A stretch of DNA of 64,000 bases from Oceanospirillum sp047518265 (GTDB lineage Bacteria > Pseudomonadota > Gammaproteobacteria > Pseudomonadales > Halomonadaceae). The DNA is taken from the NCBI GenBank assembly GCA_047518265.1, contig JAKZRG010000021.1:1-64000 (forward strand). The letters run 5' to 3'. Of this stretch, positions 16,422 through 25,202 are shown piece by piece. The notes below the pieces were generated by a model. It was given only the letters and a program-made list of their open reading frames with translations, had not been told where the DNA came from and ran no database searches. Each line of letters begins with the position of its first letter. Position 1 is the first letter of the stretch. Both the position numbers and the translations under genes were made by a program.

Positions 16422-17429
16422 ATGCGCGATCTACCTCCTGAAATTCAAGCTCTGGAACAGGGTTTTCAACAGCCGCCGCTAATGGCGGTACAGCACCCTG
16501 TTTTAGTGGATAAACAGATACAGCTCTGGTTAAAGCGAACGGATCTTTTACATCCGGTAATCTCCGGTAATAAGTGGTACAAGCTAAAATATAATTTAGT
16601 ACAGGCTTATCAGCAGCAGGCGGCGGGTATTGTCTCTTTTGGTGGGGCTTGGTCTAACTATTTACATGCTTTAGCAGCGGCTTGTCAGGCATTAAAACGA
16701 CCTGTTGTGGCGGTGATTCGAGGTGAACCTGAGCTGATTGAAAAAAGCCAGATGCTGCAGGATGCCGAACGTTGTGGCATGCAGTTCCATTTTGTCAGTC
16801 GAGCAGAATACCGTTTACGGGATGATGTCAGTTGGCAAGCTGAGTTGATGCAGAATTATCGGGATTATCTGCTGGTGCCAGAGGGCGGCAGTAGTGCTTT
16901 GGCTGAACCGGGTTTAGTTGAGCTGGGGCAAGAGATAGAGCAGCAGCTACAGACGCAAGGTATCCAAGCGGATCAATTATGGTGCGCTATGGGCACTGGC
17001 GGCACTTTAGCGGGTTTATTAGCGGCTCAAACCTTGCCATATAAAGTGATGGGCATGCCGGTATTAAAAGGCGGTGATTTTTTACGTGGGGATGTGGAAC
17101 AGAAGTTACAGGCCTCTGTCTATTCTCAGTCAGTGACTAAAGCTGTGCCAGAATTTGATCTGATAACAGACGGACATTGGGGCGGCTACGGAAAGGTAAA
17201 GCCTGAATTACTGGACTGGATGCAGGGCTTTTATCAGCAAACCGGTGTGTTACTAGACCCTGTTTATACTGGTAAGTTGATGTACCGATTTTTTCAGGCG
17301 GTAGAACAAGGGGAAGTGACAAAAGGTAGCCAAATTGTGATGCTGCACTCTGGCGGCTTGCAGGGACGTAGAGGCTTTGGTTTATCTTGGGAGTCTGAAC
17401 CAAATAGGGCTTCTTTAGAGATTCCTTAA
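16422..17429 (+). CDS. PLP-dependent D-cysteine desulfhydrase / ACC deaminase family protein
   Basis: A 335-residue fold-type II PLP enzyme. The lysine of SGNKWYKLKYN is the likely Schiff-base residue, and SFGGAWSNYLHALAAAC forms the phosphate/substrate loop. MGTGGTLAGLLAA binds the cofactor phosphate, and the ending VMLHSGGLQGRRGF is conserved in the family. Members split D-cysteine to pyruvate, sulfide and ammonia, or ACC to 2-oxobutyrate. Sequence inspection alone does not decide which; D-cysteine desulfhydrase is more common in gammaproteobacteria. It lies 23 bases after yaiI. Confidence 0.87.
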   Translation: MRDLPPEIQALEQGFQQPPLMAVQHPVLVDKQIQLWLKRTDLLHPVISGNKWYKLKYNLVQAYQQQAAGIVSFGGAWSNYLHALAAACQALKRPVVAVIRGEPELIEKSQMLQDAERCGMQFHFVSRAEYRLRDDVSWQAELMQNYRDYLLVPEGGSSALAEPGLVELGQEIEQQLQTQGIQADQLWCAMGTGGTLAGLLAAQTLPYKVMGMPVLKGGDFLRGDVEQKLQASVYSQSVTKAVPEFDLITDGHWGGYGKVKPELLDWMQGFYQQTGVLLDPVYTGKLMYRFFQAVEQGEVTKGSQIVMLHSGGLQGRRGFGLSWESEPNRASLEIP

Positions 17430-17632
17430 GCTTTTTAATATAAGCATTGTAACGGATTGTTTCAGAGTAGGTTATTATGCTTGTCTGTTCAGTCACTTAG
17501 GTGTGATTGTCTGTCGTAATAGGTATGTCAGCTTACCGAATAAAAGTGGTATATAAAAAACGCTAAATATATGTCTTGCTGAATACAAGCTATTGGATGC
17601 AAGACTGTTAAATATAAGAATATAGGATAGAG

Positions 17633-19279
17633 ATGATGCAGGATCAGAATAATAATGGGATACCAAAGCAGGATGATGGATCTCAGGACAAAACCGAAGA
17701 GCTGATCAGTGAATTGCAAACTGAGCAGGCTAAGGTTGAGGGTCAATCTGATGCTGCACTTCAAGCCTCCCAGAATACTGAAGCCGTGACTCTTGGGCAA
17801 TCGCTATCAGCTGCTTCTAATTTATCTGAAGGGCTATCTCACGAAGAACCATCAACCGCTGAATTGCTGAACGATGAAGTATCCGAAAAGGCTGATTCTG
17901 AGCACCCAGAAGATGATGATATCTCCCCAGAAGTAGGTTCAGTTCAAGAAGAAGTCTTAGAAGCGGCAGTCGGTACCTTCCAAAACGGTATTATGGCGGA
18001 TAGCACGGCTCACGGTTATTACATCACCTATACGCTGAATACGGATGATGACTTTTTACCTCTGATTAAAGATGTTCTGGGTCGTTTCCCGGCCATGATT
18101 GACGAATGTAAGCGGGTATTTAATGTACCCTCGTTAACCGGTGTGGTGGCTATTGGTGCAGAGGCTTGGGAGCGTTTATACCCTGAGGCGAAACCTGCGG
18201 CATTGAAACCCTTCCCAGCGATGAAGCAGGAGCAGCGTGTGGCTCCTGAAACCCCTTGTGATCTATTTTTCCAAATTCGTTGTGACCGTCAGGATATTAA
18301 TTTTGTGGTGGGTCGCCGGGTGGATGCGTTATTGGGTGAATTGGCGATTTTACAAGAATCGATCCCCACCTTCCGTTATCTGGATTCCCGAGACCTGACA
18401 GGGTTTGTGGACGGTACAGAAAATCCTCAAGGTGAGCACAGAGAGAAGATTGCGGTAGTGGGGCAGGAAGACCGTCCTTTTGTGGGCGGTAGCTACGTGC
18501 ATATTCAGCGTTATATTCATAACCTGCCGGTTTGGAACGGTCTGGATGTGTCTGATCAGGAAAAGGTCATTGGCCGTACCAAAACGGATAATGTGGAATT
18601 TACCGGCGATGAAAAACCGTTAACCTCTCATGTGAAACGTTCCGGTATTAAGGATGAAGGCGGTGATGCCGTAGAGATTTTGCGTCAAAGCATGCCGTAT
18701 GGTGATTTGAAGGAGCAGGGTTTGTACTTTGTCTCCTATTGCCGTTTTGCCGATAACTTTACCCGTATGCTGGCCAGTATGATTTATAGCGATGCTCACG
18801 GTAATTTTGACCACCTGATGAAATACACACAGGCAGTGACCGGTGCGGCGTTATTTGCTCCGTCTCGTGAGTTTCTAACTCAGTATGTGGGTGCGGCAGC
18901 AGAAGCTGAAAAACTCAGAGCCCAACAGGCCATAGATGAAGCCGCTCGCTTGGCTGCGGAAGAGGAAGAGCGTAACTCAACCCGTTCTGAACTGAAGTAT
19001 ACGCCGCTAAGTGACGATGTTGTTGAACCAGAACTAGATCTGCCCGATATTGAATCTGAAGGTGGTGAGGTGGATACCACGCCAATTGAGAAAGCGGAAG
19101 ATCCTCTACGGGATAATGGGCCAAAGGTGGCAGGTAAACGTTATTCTGCGAGCTTCTATCAGGCGATGATTGAAGATGATGAGCAGGAAAAACAAGCTGA
19201 AGCAGATGAAAAACTGAAGAGTCTAAAAAGCTTACCTTGGAGCTTGACGGACGCAGCTAAAAAGAAAGATGACGAATAG
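17633..19279 (+). CDS. Dyp-type heme peroxidase with long N- and C-terminal extensions
   Basis: A 548-residue protein. The central 300 residues (about 108-415) are a dye-decolorizing peroxidase core with the distal signature GFVDGTENP near residue 257, a proximal heme-ligand histidine in TSHVKRSG near residue 331, and a conserved MLASMIY region. Typical bacterial Dyp enzymes have about 300-330 residues. This one carries an acidic, low-complexity N-terminal extension of about 105 residues and a charged C-terminal extension of about 130. No signal peptide is visible. The C-terminal SLKSLPWSL faintly recalls encapsulin-cargo tails, but no encapsulin gene is present here. The start is ATGATG at 17633 with AGGATAG upstream. 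Confidence 0.85.
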   Translation: MMQDQNNNGIPKQDDGSQDKTEELISELQTEQAKVEGQSDAALQASQNTEAVTLGQSLSAASNLSEGLSHEEPSTAELLNDEVSEKADSEHPEDDDISPEVGSVQEEVLEAAVGTFQNGIMADSTAHGYYITYTLNTDDDFLPLIKDVLGRFPAMIDECKRVFNVPSLTGVVAIGAEAWERLYPEAKPAALKPFPAMKQEQRVAPETPCDLFFQIRCDRQDINFVVGRRVDALLGELAILQESIPTFRYLDSRDLTGFVDGTENPQGEHREKIAVVGQEDRPFVGGSYVHIQRYIHNLPVWNGLDVSDQEKVIGRTKTDNVEFTGDEKPLTSHVKRSGIKDEGGDAVEILRQSMPYGDLKEQGLYFVSYCRFADNFTRMLASMIYSDAHGNFDHLMKYTQAVTGAALFAPSREFLTQYVGAAAEAEKLRAQQAIDEAARLAAEEEERNSTRSELKYTPLSDDVVEPELDLPDIESEGGEVDTTPIEKAEDPLRDNGPKVAGKRYSASFYQAMIEDDEQEKQAEADEKLKSLKSLPWSLTDAAKKKDDE

Positions 19280-19334
19280 TCGTATTCCCGTGTAGAGCCG
19301 CTAATTTAATACTGTTTTTTTAACCGGATAGGTC

Positions 19335-20471
19335 ATGTTTAATATTCAGTCTACCCAGAAAAACCTTGCTGCTGAATTGCAGGAAAAAATCGATCAAAAA
19401 ACCAAGCCATTAGGTGCTTTGGGTCAACTGGAAAAAGTCGCGTGGCAGATAGGTTTGATTCAGCAGAGCCTGACGCCAACGCTTAATAAGCCCCACATGT
19501 TGGTTTTTGCCGGTGATCACGGTATTACCAAAGAAGGGGTGAGCCCTTATCCACAGGAAGTGACTCAGCAAATGGTGCTGAACTTTCTACACGGTGGTGC
19601 AGCGATTAATGTATTTTGCCGTCAACACGGTATTGAACTACAGGTGGTTGATGCTGGTATAGCCGGTGAGCTACCTCACAATCAGCAGCAGTATCCCCAG
19701 CTGATTAACGCTTCTATGGGGCCGGGAACTGAGAGCTTTTTGCATAAATCTGCCATGAGTTTGGAGCAAGCACAGCAGGCGATGTCTCGCGGTGCGGATC
19801 AAGTGGTTCGAGTGGCTGGTAACGGGTGCAATGTTATCGGTTTTGGTGAAATGGGCATTGGTAATACTTCCTCTGCGGCGTTATTGATGCACCGTTTGGC
19901 GGGAATCTCGCTGGTAGAGTGTGTGGGTAAAGGTACCGGGCTCGATGAAAAGGGTATGCTGCGTAAGCTATCCGTCTTGCAACAAGCGGCTAATCTGCAT
20001 GAGAAAAATCAGGGGCCGCTGCGAGCACTGGCAACCTTTGGTGGTTTCGAGATTGCCATGATCTGCGGCGCTATGTTGAAGGCTGCTGAGCTTAAACTGA
20101 CCATTCTGGTAGATGGTTTTATTGCCACCAGTGCTTTGTTAGTGGCCCATGGGCTTTATCCTGAAGTGGTTGATTATTGCATTGCCAGTCATCAGTCTGA
20201 TGAACAGGGTCATCGTAAGATGCTGGAGTTTTTGGGTATCGAGCCTCTGTTAAAACTGGATTTAAGGCTGGGTGAAGGCAGTGGTGTGGCTGTGGCTTAT
20301 CCTTTGATTCAGTCGGCGGTAGCATTTTTAAATGAGATGGCTTCTTTTGCCGATGCCGGTGTTAGCCAGAGTGACGAGGATGATCTGGAGAGCGAGACGC
20401 AAGATGTGGTCGAAATAAACGATAGCTCTAGCCATAACAATAATTCTAGTAATAACAATCGCAATGCCTGA
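19335..20471 (+). CDS. cobT: Nicotinate-nucleotide-dimethylbenzimidazole phosphoribosyltransferase CobT
   Basis: Makes alpha-ribazole phosphate for the lower ligand of cobalamin. Family motifs are KTKPLGALGQLE near the start, FAGDHGITKEGVSPYPQ, HGGAAINVFCRQ, GEMGIGNTSSAAL, and LGEGSGVAVAYPLI near residue 311 with the catalytic glutamate. The protein ends with about 40 extra residues that are acidic and then Ser/Asn-rich (a repetitive run of Ser and Asn codons), which is unusual for CobT and probably disordered. It overlaps cobS by 8 bases. cobU is not next to it. Confidence 0.94.
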   Translation: MFNIQSTQKNLAAELQEKIDQKTKPLGALGQLEKVAWQIGLIQQSLTPTLNKPHMLVFAGDHGITKEGVSPYPQEVTQQMVLNFLHGGAAINVFCRQHGIELQVVDAGIAGELPHNQQQYPQLINASMGPGTESFLHKSAMSLEQAQQAMSRGADQVVRVAGNGCNVIGFGEMGIGNTSSAALLMHRLAGISLVECVGKGTGLDEKGMLRKLSVLQQAANLHEKNQGPLRALATFGGFEIAMICGAMLKAAELKLTILVDGFIATSALLVAHGLYPEVVDYCIASHQSDEQGHRKMLEFLGIEPLLKLDLRLGEGSGVAVAYPLIQSAVAFLNEMASFADAGVSQSDEDDLESETQDVVEINDSSSHNNNSSNNNRNA

Positions 20472-21321
20472 TTCTTCAAGCTCTGGTTTCTCAAGAGCTT
20501 CTGATCTTAAGCAAAGCGAAACCGGTTTCTGGCGTCAGCAGTATTACCTGCTGCTGGCGGCAGTGGTGTTTTTTACCCGCATACCTGTGTCTACTCAACT
20601 GCCGGACTGGTCTTTACAGCTAAACCGTACCGCACGTTTTTTACCTGTGGTGGGTTTAGGGCTGGGGATATTATCGGCTCTCAGTTTTATGCTGTTTTTT
20701 GCCTTATGGCACAGTATCTGGCTAGCGTTGGTGCTAAGCACTGTGGTTAGTGTGTTATTAACCGGGGCTTTTCATGAGGATGGTTTTGCCGATTCCTGTG
20801 ATGGTTTTGGTGGTGGCTGGCAGAAAGAGCAAGTCCTACGCATTATGAAAGACTCCCGTTTAGGGACCTATGGCGCTGTTGGCTTAGGGCTTTTGTTAAC
20901 GGTTAAATTAAGCGCTTTAAATTTATTAAAGGCAGAACAGATCCCTTGGTTATTGATTCTGGGACATACTCTGAGCCGTAGCGTATCCGCCAGTTTTATG
21001 TTCTCTATGGATTATGTACGGGACGAGGTGGATCGAAAATTCTCCGGCCACTCCGACAAGATGAGCCTAAAAGAAGTCAGTGTTGTTTGGGCCGTGGGCA
21101 TTGTTTGCAGTTTATTGATTTTATCCCTTGCCGTTATACCGGGTAGTTTGTTTCTAACGCTGTTAATTCTGTTGGTTTGTCTTGGCTTATTAAAGCAGTT
21201 ATTGGCTTGGTACTGGCGCAAACGTATTGGTGGCTATACCGGAGATTGCTTGGGCGGCGCACAACAGTTGGCCGAAGTAGTGATCTATTTAGCATTATCC
21301 GCTTATTGGTTAAATGTGTGA
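20464..21321 (+). CDS. cobS: Adenosylcobinamide-GDP ribazoletransferase CobS
   Basis: A 285-residue integral membrane enzyme that joins alpha-ribazole (phosphate) to adenosylcobinamide-GDP to give cobalamin. The acidic motif EDGFADSCDGFGGG near residue 105 and MKDSRLGTYGAVGL are diagnostic. Several hydrophobic segments, for example around LSLAVIPGSLFLTLLILLVC, span the membrane. YTGDCLGGAQQLAEV near the end is also conserved. The start overlaps the cobT stop, and the end overlaps the cobC start. The N-terminal 30 residues before the first membrane segment are Ser-rich and slightly longer than usual. Confidence 0.94.
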   Translation: MPDSSSSGFSRASDLKQSETGFWRQQYYLLLAAVVFFTRIPVSTQLPDWSLQLNRTARFLPVVGLGLGILSALSFMLFFALWHSIWLALVLSTVVSVLLTGAFHEDGFADSCDGFGGGWQKEQVLRIMKDSRLGTYGAVGLGLLLTVKLSALNLLKAEQIPWLLILGHTLSRSVSASFMFSMDYVRDEVDRKFSGHSDKMSLKEVSVVWAVGIVCSLLILSLAVIPGSLFLTLLILLVCLGLLKQLLAWYWRKRIGGYTGDCLGGAQQLAEVVIYLALSAYWLNV

Positions 21322-22004
21322 CTCAGATGATCCAAAGATCTTGTGATTATCTGTTGTTACGTCATATTCGCCCTCAGGTTGCACCCGGTGTTTGCTACGG
21401 TCATTTGGATCTTCCCGCCGCTGAGACTCCAGACGCGGCTTGTTTAGAGTTGTCTCATGAATTCTTTCAACGGAACCCTTCGGCTGTGCTATTCAGCAGC
21501 CCATTACAAAGGGCCTACATTCTTGCTGAATTTATGTCCCCAAACCTTGTTGATGATGTATCGAATAGTCCTGTATTACAGGTAGATAATCGCTGGCAGG
21601 AGATGGACTTTGGCCAATGGGAAGGTTGCCAGTGGCAAGATATTCCGCAGGAGGATATCGATCTTTGGCAACAGGATCTGACAGGTTTTTCTCCCCCTGA
21701 GGGTGAGTCAGCGGATCAAATGCAGCAACGGGTATTATCCGCTTGGCAGGATTGGTTGTTGCAGCAAAAAAGCGGTATTTTGATCAGTCATGTGGGTGTT
21801 ATACGCATGATACTGGGACAGGTCTTGGAGCTGCCGGTATCCGCTCAATTACGACTTGAAGTAGGATATCAACAAGGTGTTTGGCTACGTCGGATTTGGT
21901 TAGAAGATGCTGGCAATGGGCTGGTACAAAAAGATAGCGAAGTTTGGCAGGTAAAGGCTATTAACTTATCTGCCAGTGAATTGAGCCAACGACTGTCTTT
22001 GTAA
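21318..22004 (+). CDS. cobC: Histidine phosphatase, probable alpha-ribazole phosphatase CobC
   Basis: A histidine-phosphatase-family protein that probably removes the phosphate from alpha-ribazole 5'-phosphate. The catalytic motif is LLRHIRP (usual form RHG/RHT). VCYGHLDLPA, LFSSPLQRAYILAEF and the second catalytic histidine in ISHVGVIRMILGQ fit the CobC/GpmB fold. I give the GTG at 21318, whose first bases overlap the cobS stop (GTGA). An ATG at 21327 is equally possible, and neither has a clear ribosome-binding site. Its position directly after cobT and cobS supports the cobalamin role. Confidence 0.85.
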   Translation: MTQMIQRSCDYLLLRHIRPQVAPGVCYGHLDLPAAETPDAACLELSHEFFQRNPSAVLFSSPLQRAYILAEFMSPNLVDDVSNSPVLQVDNRWQEMDFGQWEGCQWQDIPQEDIDLWQQDLTGFSPPEGESADQMQQRVLSAWQDWLLQQKSGILISHVGVIRMILGQVLELPVSAQLRLEVGYQQGVWLRRIWLEDAGNGLVQKDSEVWQVKAINLSASELSQRLSL

Positions 22005-22013
22005 CGTGATTTA

Positions 22014-22038
22014 TTACCACGCAGAACGTGGGAACAAG
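22014..22038. repeat. Diverged copy of CGTTCCCACGC-type palindromic repeat
   Basis: This 25-base segment (TTACCACGCAGAACGTGGG onward) matches the complement of the repeat at 46865-46892 at 22 of 25 positions. All three differences are G to A. It lies just after cobC. Confidence 0.6.
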
Positions 22039-22110
22039 AATAGCTCTTAATATCGGAATATTTTTGTCCGAGTGTTTAATTGAAGACGATTATATAAGGT
22101 GGATTAAAGC

Positions 22111-22884
22111 GTGGCTGAAAAAGAAGGCGTTATTAAATATCAGCTGGACTTTACCTCCGGTGAGGCTTTGCCAGAGCAGCAGTTGATGGCGATTCAGCAA
22201 TGGCGTTTAACCCTGTATCAACTAGGATTGATCGGCCAAGATCCAGAGCGTTATGGTGGTTTGGGTTATGGCAATATCAGTCTAAAAGTAGAGCAAGGTT
22301 CAAAGGGTGTTGCAGGGATAAGCTCACCGGAAGAGGTGGAATTACGAGAACAATGGACACCGGAGGAGACGGATTGTGACAAGCCCTCTATTGCGCAAAA
22401 CTTTATCATTAGCGGCACACAAACCGGGGATTTAGATAATCTTTCCGTAGAACATTATGCTCTGGTGCAATCTTGTGATCCTGTGGCTAATCATATTGTT
22501 GCCTCTGGTCCCATTAAACCCTCTTCGGAAGCTTTAACGCATGGGGCTATTTATGCTCTGAACCCAGAGATTAAGGCAGTAATCCATGTCCATAGTCCCG
22601 AAATTTGGCAGTTAAGAGAAAAACTATTACTGCCATCAACGCCAATGAGTGTGCCTTACGGTACGCCTGAGATGGCTGAAGCGGTACAAAAGCTTTGGCG
22701 TGATGGTGCATTAAAACAGTCGCCAGTGTTGGTGATGGGAGGACATGAGGATGGCATTATCAGCTTTGGTCGGGATATGACCGAAGCGGGTATGGCGATG
22801 ATTAATACCTTCCAGTGGGCCAGAGGGTTAAAACTAGCAGAAGATGTTGAGGCCGGGCGCGTTGAAGTGACCTCGGGTTTCTGA
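22111..22884 (+). CDS. Class II aldolase/adducin family protein
   Basis: A 257-residue protein of the class II aldolase/adducin fold. It has YGGLGYGNISLK near the start, FIISGTQTG, a zinc-ligand pair in VIHVHSPEIW and a third histidine in VMGGHEDGIISFG. The substrate is not evident; family members act on sugar phosphates or on 5-methylthioribulose phosphate. The start is GTG with AAGGTGGA about 8 bases upstream. The stop overlaps the start of the following transporter gene (TGATG), so the two are probably one transcript, perhaps linked to the upstream cob genes. Confidence 0.82.
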   Translation: MAEKEGVIKYQLDFTSGEALPEQQLMAIQQWRLTLYQLGLIGQDPERYGGLGYGNISLKVEQGSKGVAGISSPEEVELREQWTPEETDCDKPSIAQNFIISGTQTGDLDNLSVEHYALVQSCDPVANHIVASGPIKPSSEALTHGAIYALNPEIKAVIHVHSPEIWQLREKLLLPSTPMSVPYGTPEMAEAVQKLWRDGALKQSPVLVMGGHEDGIISFGRDMTEAGMAMINTFQWARGLKLAEDVEAGRVEVTSGF

Positions 22885-23819
22885 TGGAAGTATGGGTTTT
22901 ATTAACGGTAATGGCTGCTTTGATGCAGTCGGTGCGTACCGCAGGGCAAAAACAGTTAGGCCATGGTTTGACCTCTGCTGGTGCTGCAGTGGTGCGCTAT
23001 CTTTATGGTTTGCCCTTTGTGGCGGCTTATCTGTTGTGGTTGCTTTTTTTTCAACAGGAACAAAGCCAAAGCCTACCGGAGCTAAACAGTCGCTTCTTAT
23101 GGTTTGCTTTACTGGCCAGTATCGCCCAGTTAGTGGCTACCGCTCTGATGGTTTGGTTATTTCGTTTTAGAAATTTTGCCGTAGGCAGCCTGTACGTTAA
23201 AACGGAAGCCATGTTAGCTGCCTTGTTAGGCGTAGTACTGTTTTCAGAGTCTCTATCCTGGATTGGCTGGCTCAGTATTAGTATGGGGGCTGTCGGTATT
23301 GTTTTAATGAGCAGTCGAGGGGCTTTAAGTGATACTGAGAAACAGAGCCTTTCACTGGCCCAAAAAATATCAGGATTTTTGTTTAATCCCGCTGCCGGTG
23401 TTGGACTGTTGGCTGGCGGTTTGTTTGCTTTAACGTCCCTTTGCTTACGACAAGCCAGCTTAACTCTGGACAGTGATTTTCAGCTTAGTGCCGCTTTTAC
23501 CTTGGCGGTGATGGTGGTGCTGCAAAGTATTATCGGCAGCATTTATCTTTTATTGCGCTCTCGTAATGATTGGCTGGCGATGAAACAACAAACCGGTATC
23601 TGTTTGTTTGTAGGCTTAACCAGTGTCATAGGTTCCATTGGTTGGTTTACGGCGATGACCTTGCAACCTGTGGCCTATGTTAAAGCGGTGGGTCAGGTTG
23701 AGTTTATTTTTACCCTGAGTATTGCGGTACTGTTTTTTAAAGAGAGACTGCATCCACGAGAAGTACTGGGTATGGTGGTTATTATTGCCGGAGTTTTGCT
23801 GCTGTTGTTAGCAGATTGA
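22884..23819 (+). CDS. EamA/DMT-family membrane transporter
   Basis: A 311-residue, ten-segment inner-membrane protein with the two EamA repeats of the drug/metabolite transporter superfamily. The first half ends with SWIGWLSISMGAVGIVLMSS and the second with the equivalent HPREVLGMVVIIAGVLLLLL. PVAYVKAVGQVEFIFT is the helix usually lining the pore. The substrate is unknown. Coupling to the aldolase gene by a one-base overlap suggests that it exports or imports something related to that enzyme, which is inference only. Confidence 0.85.
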   Translation: MEVWVLLTVMAALMQSVRTAGQKQLGHGLTSAGAAVVRYLYGLPFVAAYLLWLLFFQQEQSQSLPELNSRFLWFALLASIAQLVATALMVWLFRFRNFAVGSLYVKTEAMLAALLGVVLFSESLSWIGWLSISMGAVGIVLMSSRGALSDTEKQSLSLAQKISGFLFNPAAGVGLLAGGLFALTSLCLRQASLTLDSDFQLSAAFTLAVMVVLQSIIGSIYLLLRSRNDWLAMKQQTGICLFVGLTSVIGSIGWFTAMTLQPVAYVKAVGQVEFIFTLSIAVLFFKERLHPREVLGMVVIIAGVLLLLLAD

Positions 23820-23912
23820 TGGCTAGGAGGTTTATTACTGGCAGGTTGATTGTGCTAGGAGGTTGATTGCGAGCAGGTCAATTTAAGCCCTGATAGGGTT
23901 ATTGGCCTTTAT

Positions 23913-23943
23913 CGCGGATGCGCCTCTGGCTTATCCACGCTAC
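23913..23943. repeat. 31-bp dispersed repeat, copy 2 (inverted)
   Basis: Reverse complement of the 31-base segment at 7246-7276, with one mismatch. Its right end forms one arm of the adjacent hairpin at 23931-23970. Confidence 0.8.
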
Positions 23944-23977
23944 GTTTTGCTGGGTGTGTAGCGTGGATAATCGTTAT
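23931..23977 (+). terminator. Hairpin terminator after the EamA gene
   Basis: Perfect 13-bp arms TTATCCACGCTAC/GTAGCGTGGATAA with a 14-base loop, followed by TCGTTATTTTTT. It lies between the convergent EamA and permease genes and reuses part of the dispersed repeat. Confidence 0.65.
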
Positions 23978-23980
23978 TTT

Positions 23981-25111
23981 TTAGACAACAGCCTTTTTTC
24001 TTAGCTGCTGTTTACCGTAATTCATAATCAAAATAGCCAGAATTGCGGCAGAGGCATACATCAACCATTCAGGTAATAGGTGTTGGCTTGCTGCCAATTG
24101 AGCCTGAATATCAATCTGCCAGTTGGCGACAATCCAGTTAGTGGCAAAGCCTGATATAAAGGCGATGATAATCACGCCTGACAGATAGGCCAATACCGCC
24201 CGTTTGCCTAATTCTCTTTTTACCACACCTATGGTCGCCATATTGGTGGCAGGGCCTGCCAATAAAAAGACCAATACCGCTCCAGGGGAAATGCCTGCCA
24301 TCAATAGGCCCGCAGCAATAGGGGTCGAAGCGGTCGCGCAGATATACATGGGGATGCCTACCAAGGCCATGACCACCATGGCCACAAAACCACCGCCCCA
24401 GCGGGTGAGAAAGTCAGTAGGTAACCAAGCCAACGTCATAGCGGCCAGTAATAAACCGATTAATAACCAACCGGCCATATCATTGAAAATATCCACAAAA
24501 GCGTATTTTTGGCCTTGCCAAAAATTTTGAGTGATAGTGTCTTTTTTATCTGATACTGAACCGTGTTGATGGCCTTCTGATGTATCTGAATCCTGCTTTT
24601 TACTGCTGCAGCAACTGGTTTTACAGCTATTAACCGTTGGCGCTGCATCGGTTGATTCGGTGTTTTTAGGATCGATTGTCTCTGAACGAGGGTCATTATT
24701 GACCGATACTTTTTCAGGTAGTGCTATGGCAAAAAGGCCCGCTGTAATAGCGCTTAATATGGCGGCGATAGGGCGAACAATGGCCATAAAGGGGCCCAAC
24801 AAGGCATAAGATACTGCGATAGAGTCTGCCCCTGTTTCTGGTGTCGAGACCAAAAAGGATACGGTTGCACTGCGAGAGGCGCCGCTACGTTTTAAGCTGA
24901 TCGCTGCTGGAATAACACTACAGGAGCACAGTGGTAAAGGGGCACCAAATATGGCCGCTTTAACATTGGATGTTAGATCATCCTGACCAAGGTGTTTCGC
25001 CATGGTTTTAGTGGGCACAAAGCTGTGGATTAAACCCGCAATAACGAGACCGCCAATCAACCAGGGGGCGGCGTCTAAGAAAAGCTCAAAAAAATGTTCA
25101 AGTAATAACAT
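23981..25111 (-). CDS. Metal-efflux permease, SO_0444/YraQ (DUF318) family
   Basis: A 376-residue inner-membrane permease of the UPF0718/SO_0444 type, predicted to export Cu or Zn. The family marks are FGAPLPLCSCSVIPAAI, with the paired cysteines in the membrane, FLVSTPETGADSI, and in the second half PMYICATASTPIAAGLL and LLAGPATNMATIGVV. The central cytoplasmic loop (about residues 140-195) has a cysteine cluster (CKTSCCSSKK) and histidines, a plausible metal-sensing loop. It lies downstream of the merR gene in the same direction (91-base gap), so it is probably expressed from the MerR-type promoter at 25688-25719. Confidence 0.87.
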   Translation of the reverse strand: MLLLEHFFELFLDAAPWLIGGLVIAGLIHSFVPTKTMAKHLGQDDLTSNVKAAIFGAPLPLCSCSVIPAAISLKRSGASRSATVSFLVSTPETGADSIAVSYALLGPFMAIVRPIAAILSAITAGLFAIALPEKVSVNNDPRSETIDPKNTESTDAAPTVNSCKTSCCSSKKQDSDTSEGHQHGSVSDKKDTITQNFWQGQKYAFVDIFNDMAGWLLIGLLLAAMTLAWLPTDFLTRWGGGFVAMVVMALVGIPMYICATASTPIAAGLLMAGISPGAVLVFLLAGPATNMATIGVVKRELGKRAVLAYLSGVIIIAFISGFATNWIVANWQIDIQAQLAASQHLLPEWLMYASAAILAILIMNYGKQQLRKKAVV

Positions 25112-25163
25112 GCTATTAACCTGGGTTATCTAAACGTAATCATAGAGTTAGTGATCAAAAGGT

Positions 25164-25181
25164 GGACGGTTAATACCGTCC
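25164..25181 (-). other. Perfect inverted repeat between merR and the permease gene
   Basis: GGACGGT-TAAT-ACCGTCC, perfect 7-bp arms. On the minus strand it is followed by ACCTTTT, so it could be a weak attenuator between the two genes. I do not see -35/-10 boxes arranged around it as for a MerR operator. Confidence 0.45.
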
Positions 25182-25202
25182 CTAACAAAAACTGAGTGGT
25201 AT

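Noticed and set aside
19280..19334. Cobalamin riboswitch before cobT
   Set aside because: The gap is only 55 bases, too short for the riboswitch, and no B12-box-like sequence was seen.
25164..25181. Perfect palindrome between merR and the permease gene as the MerR operator
   Set aside because: No -35/-10 pair is arranged around it. The correctly spaced MerR promoter is at 25688-25719.
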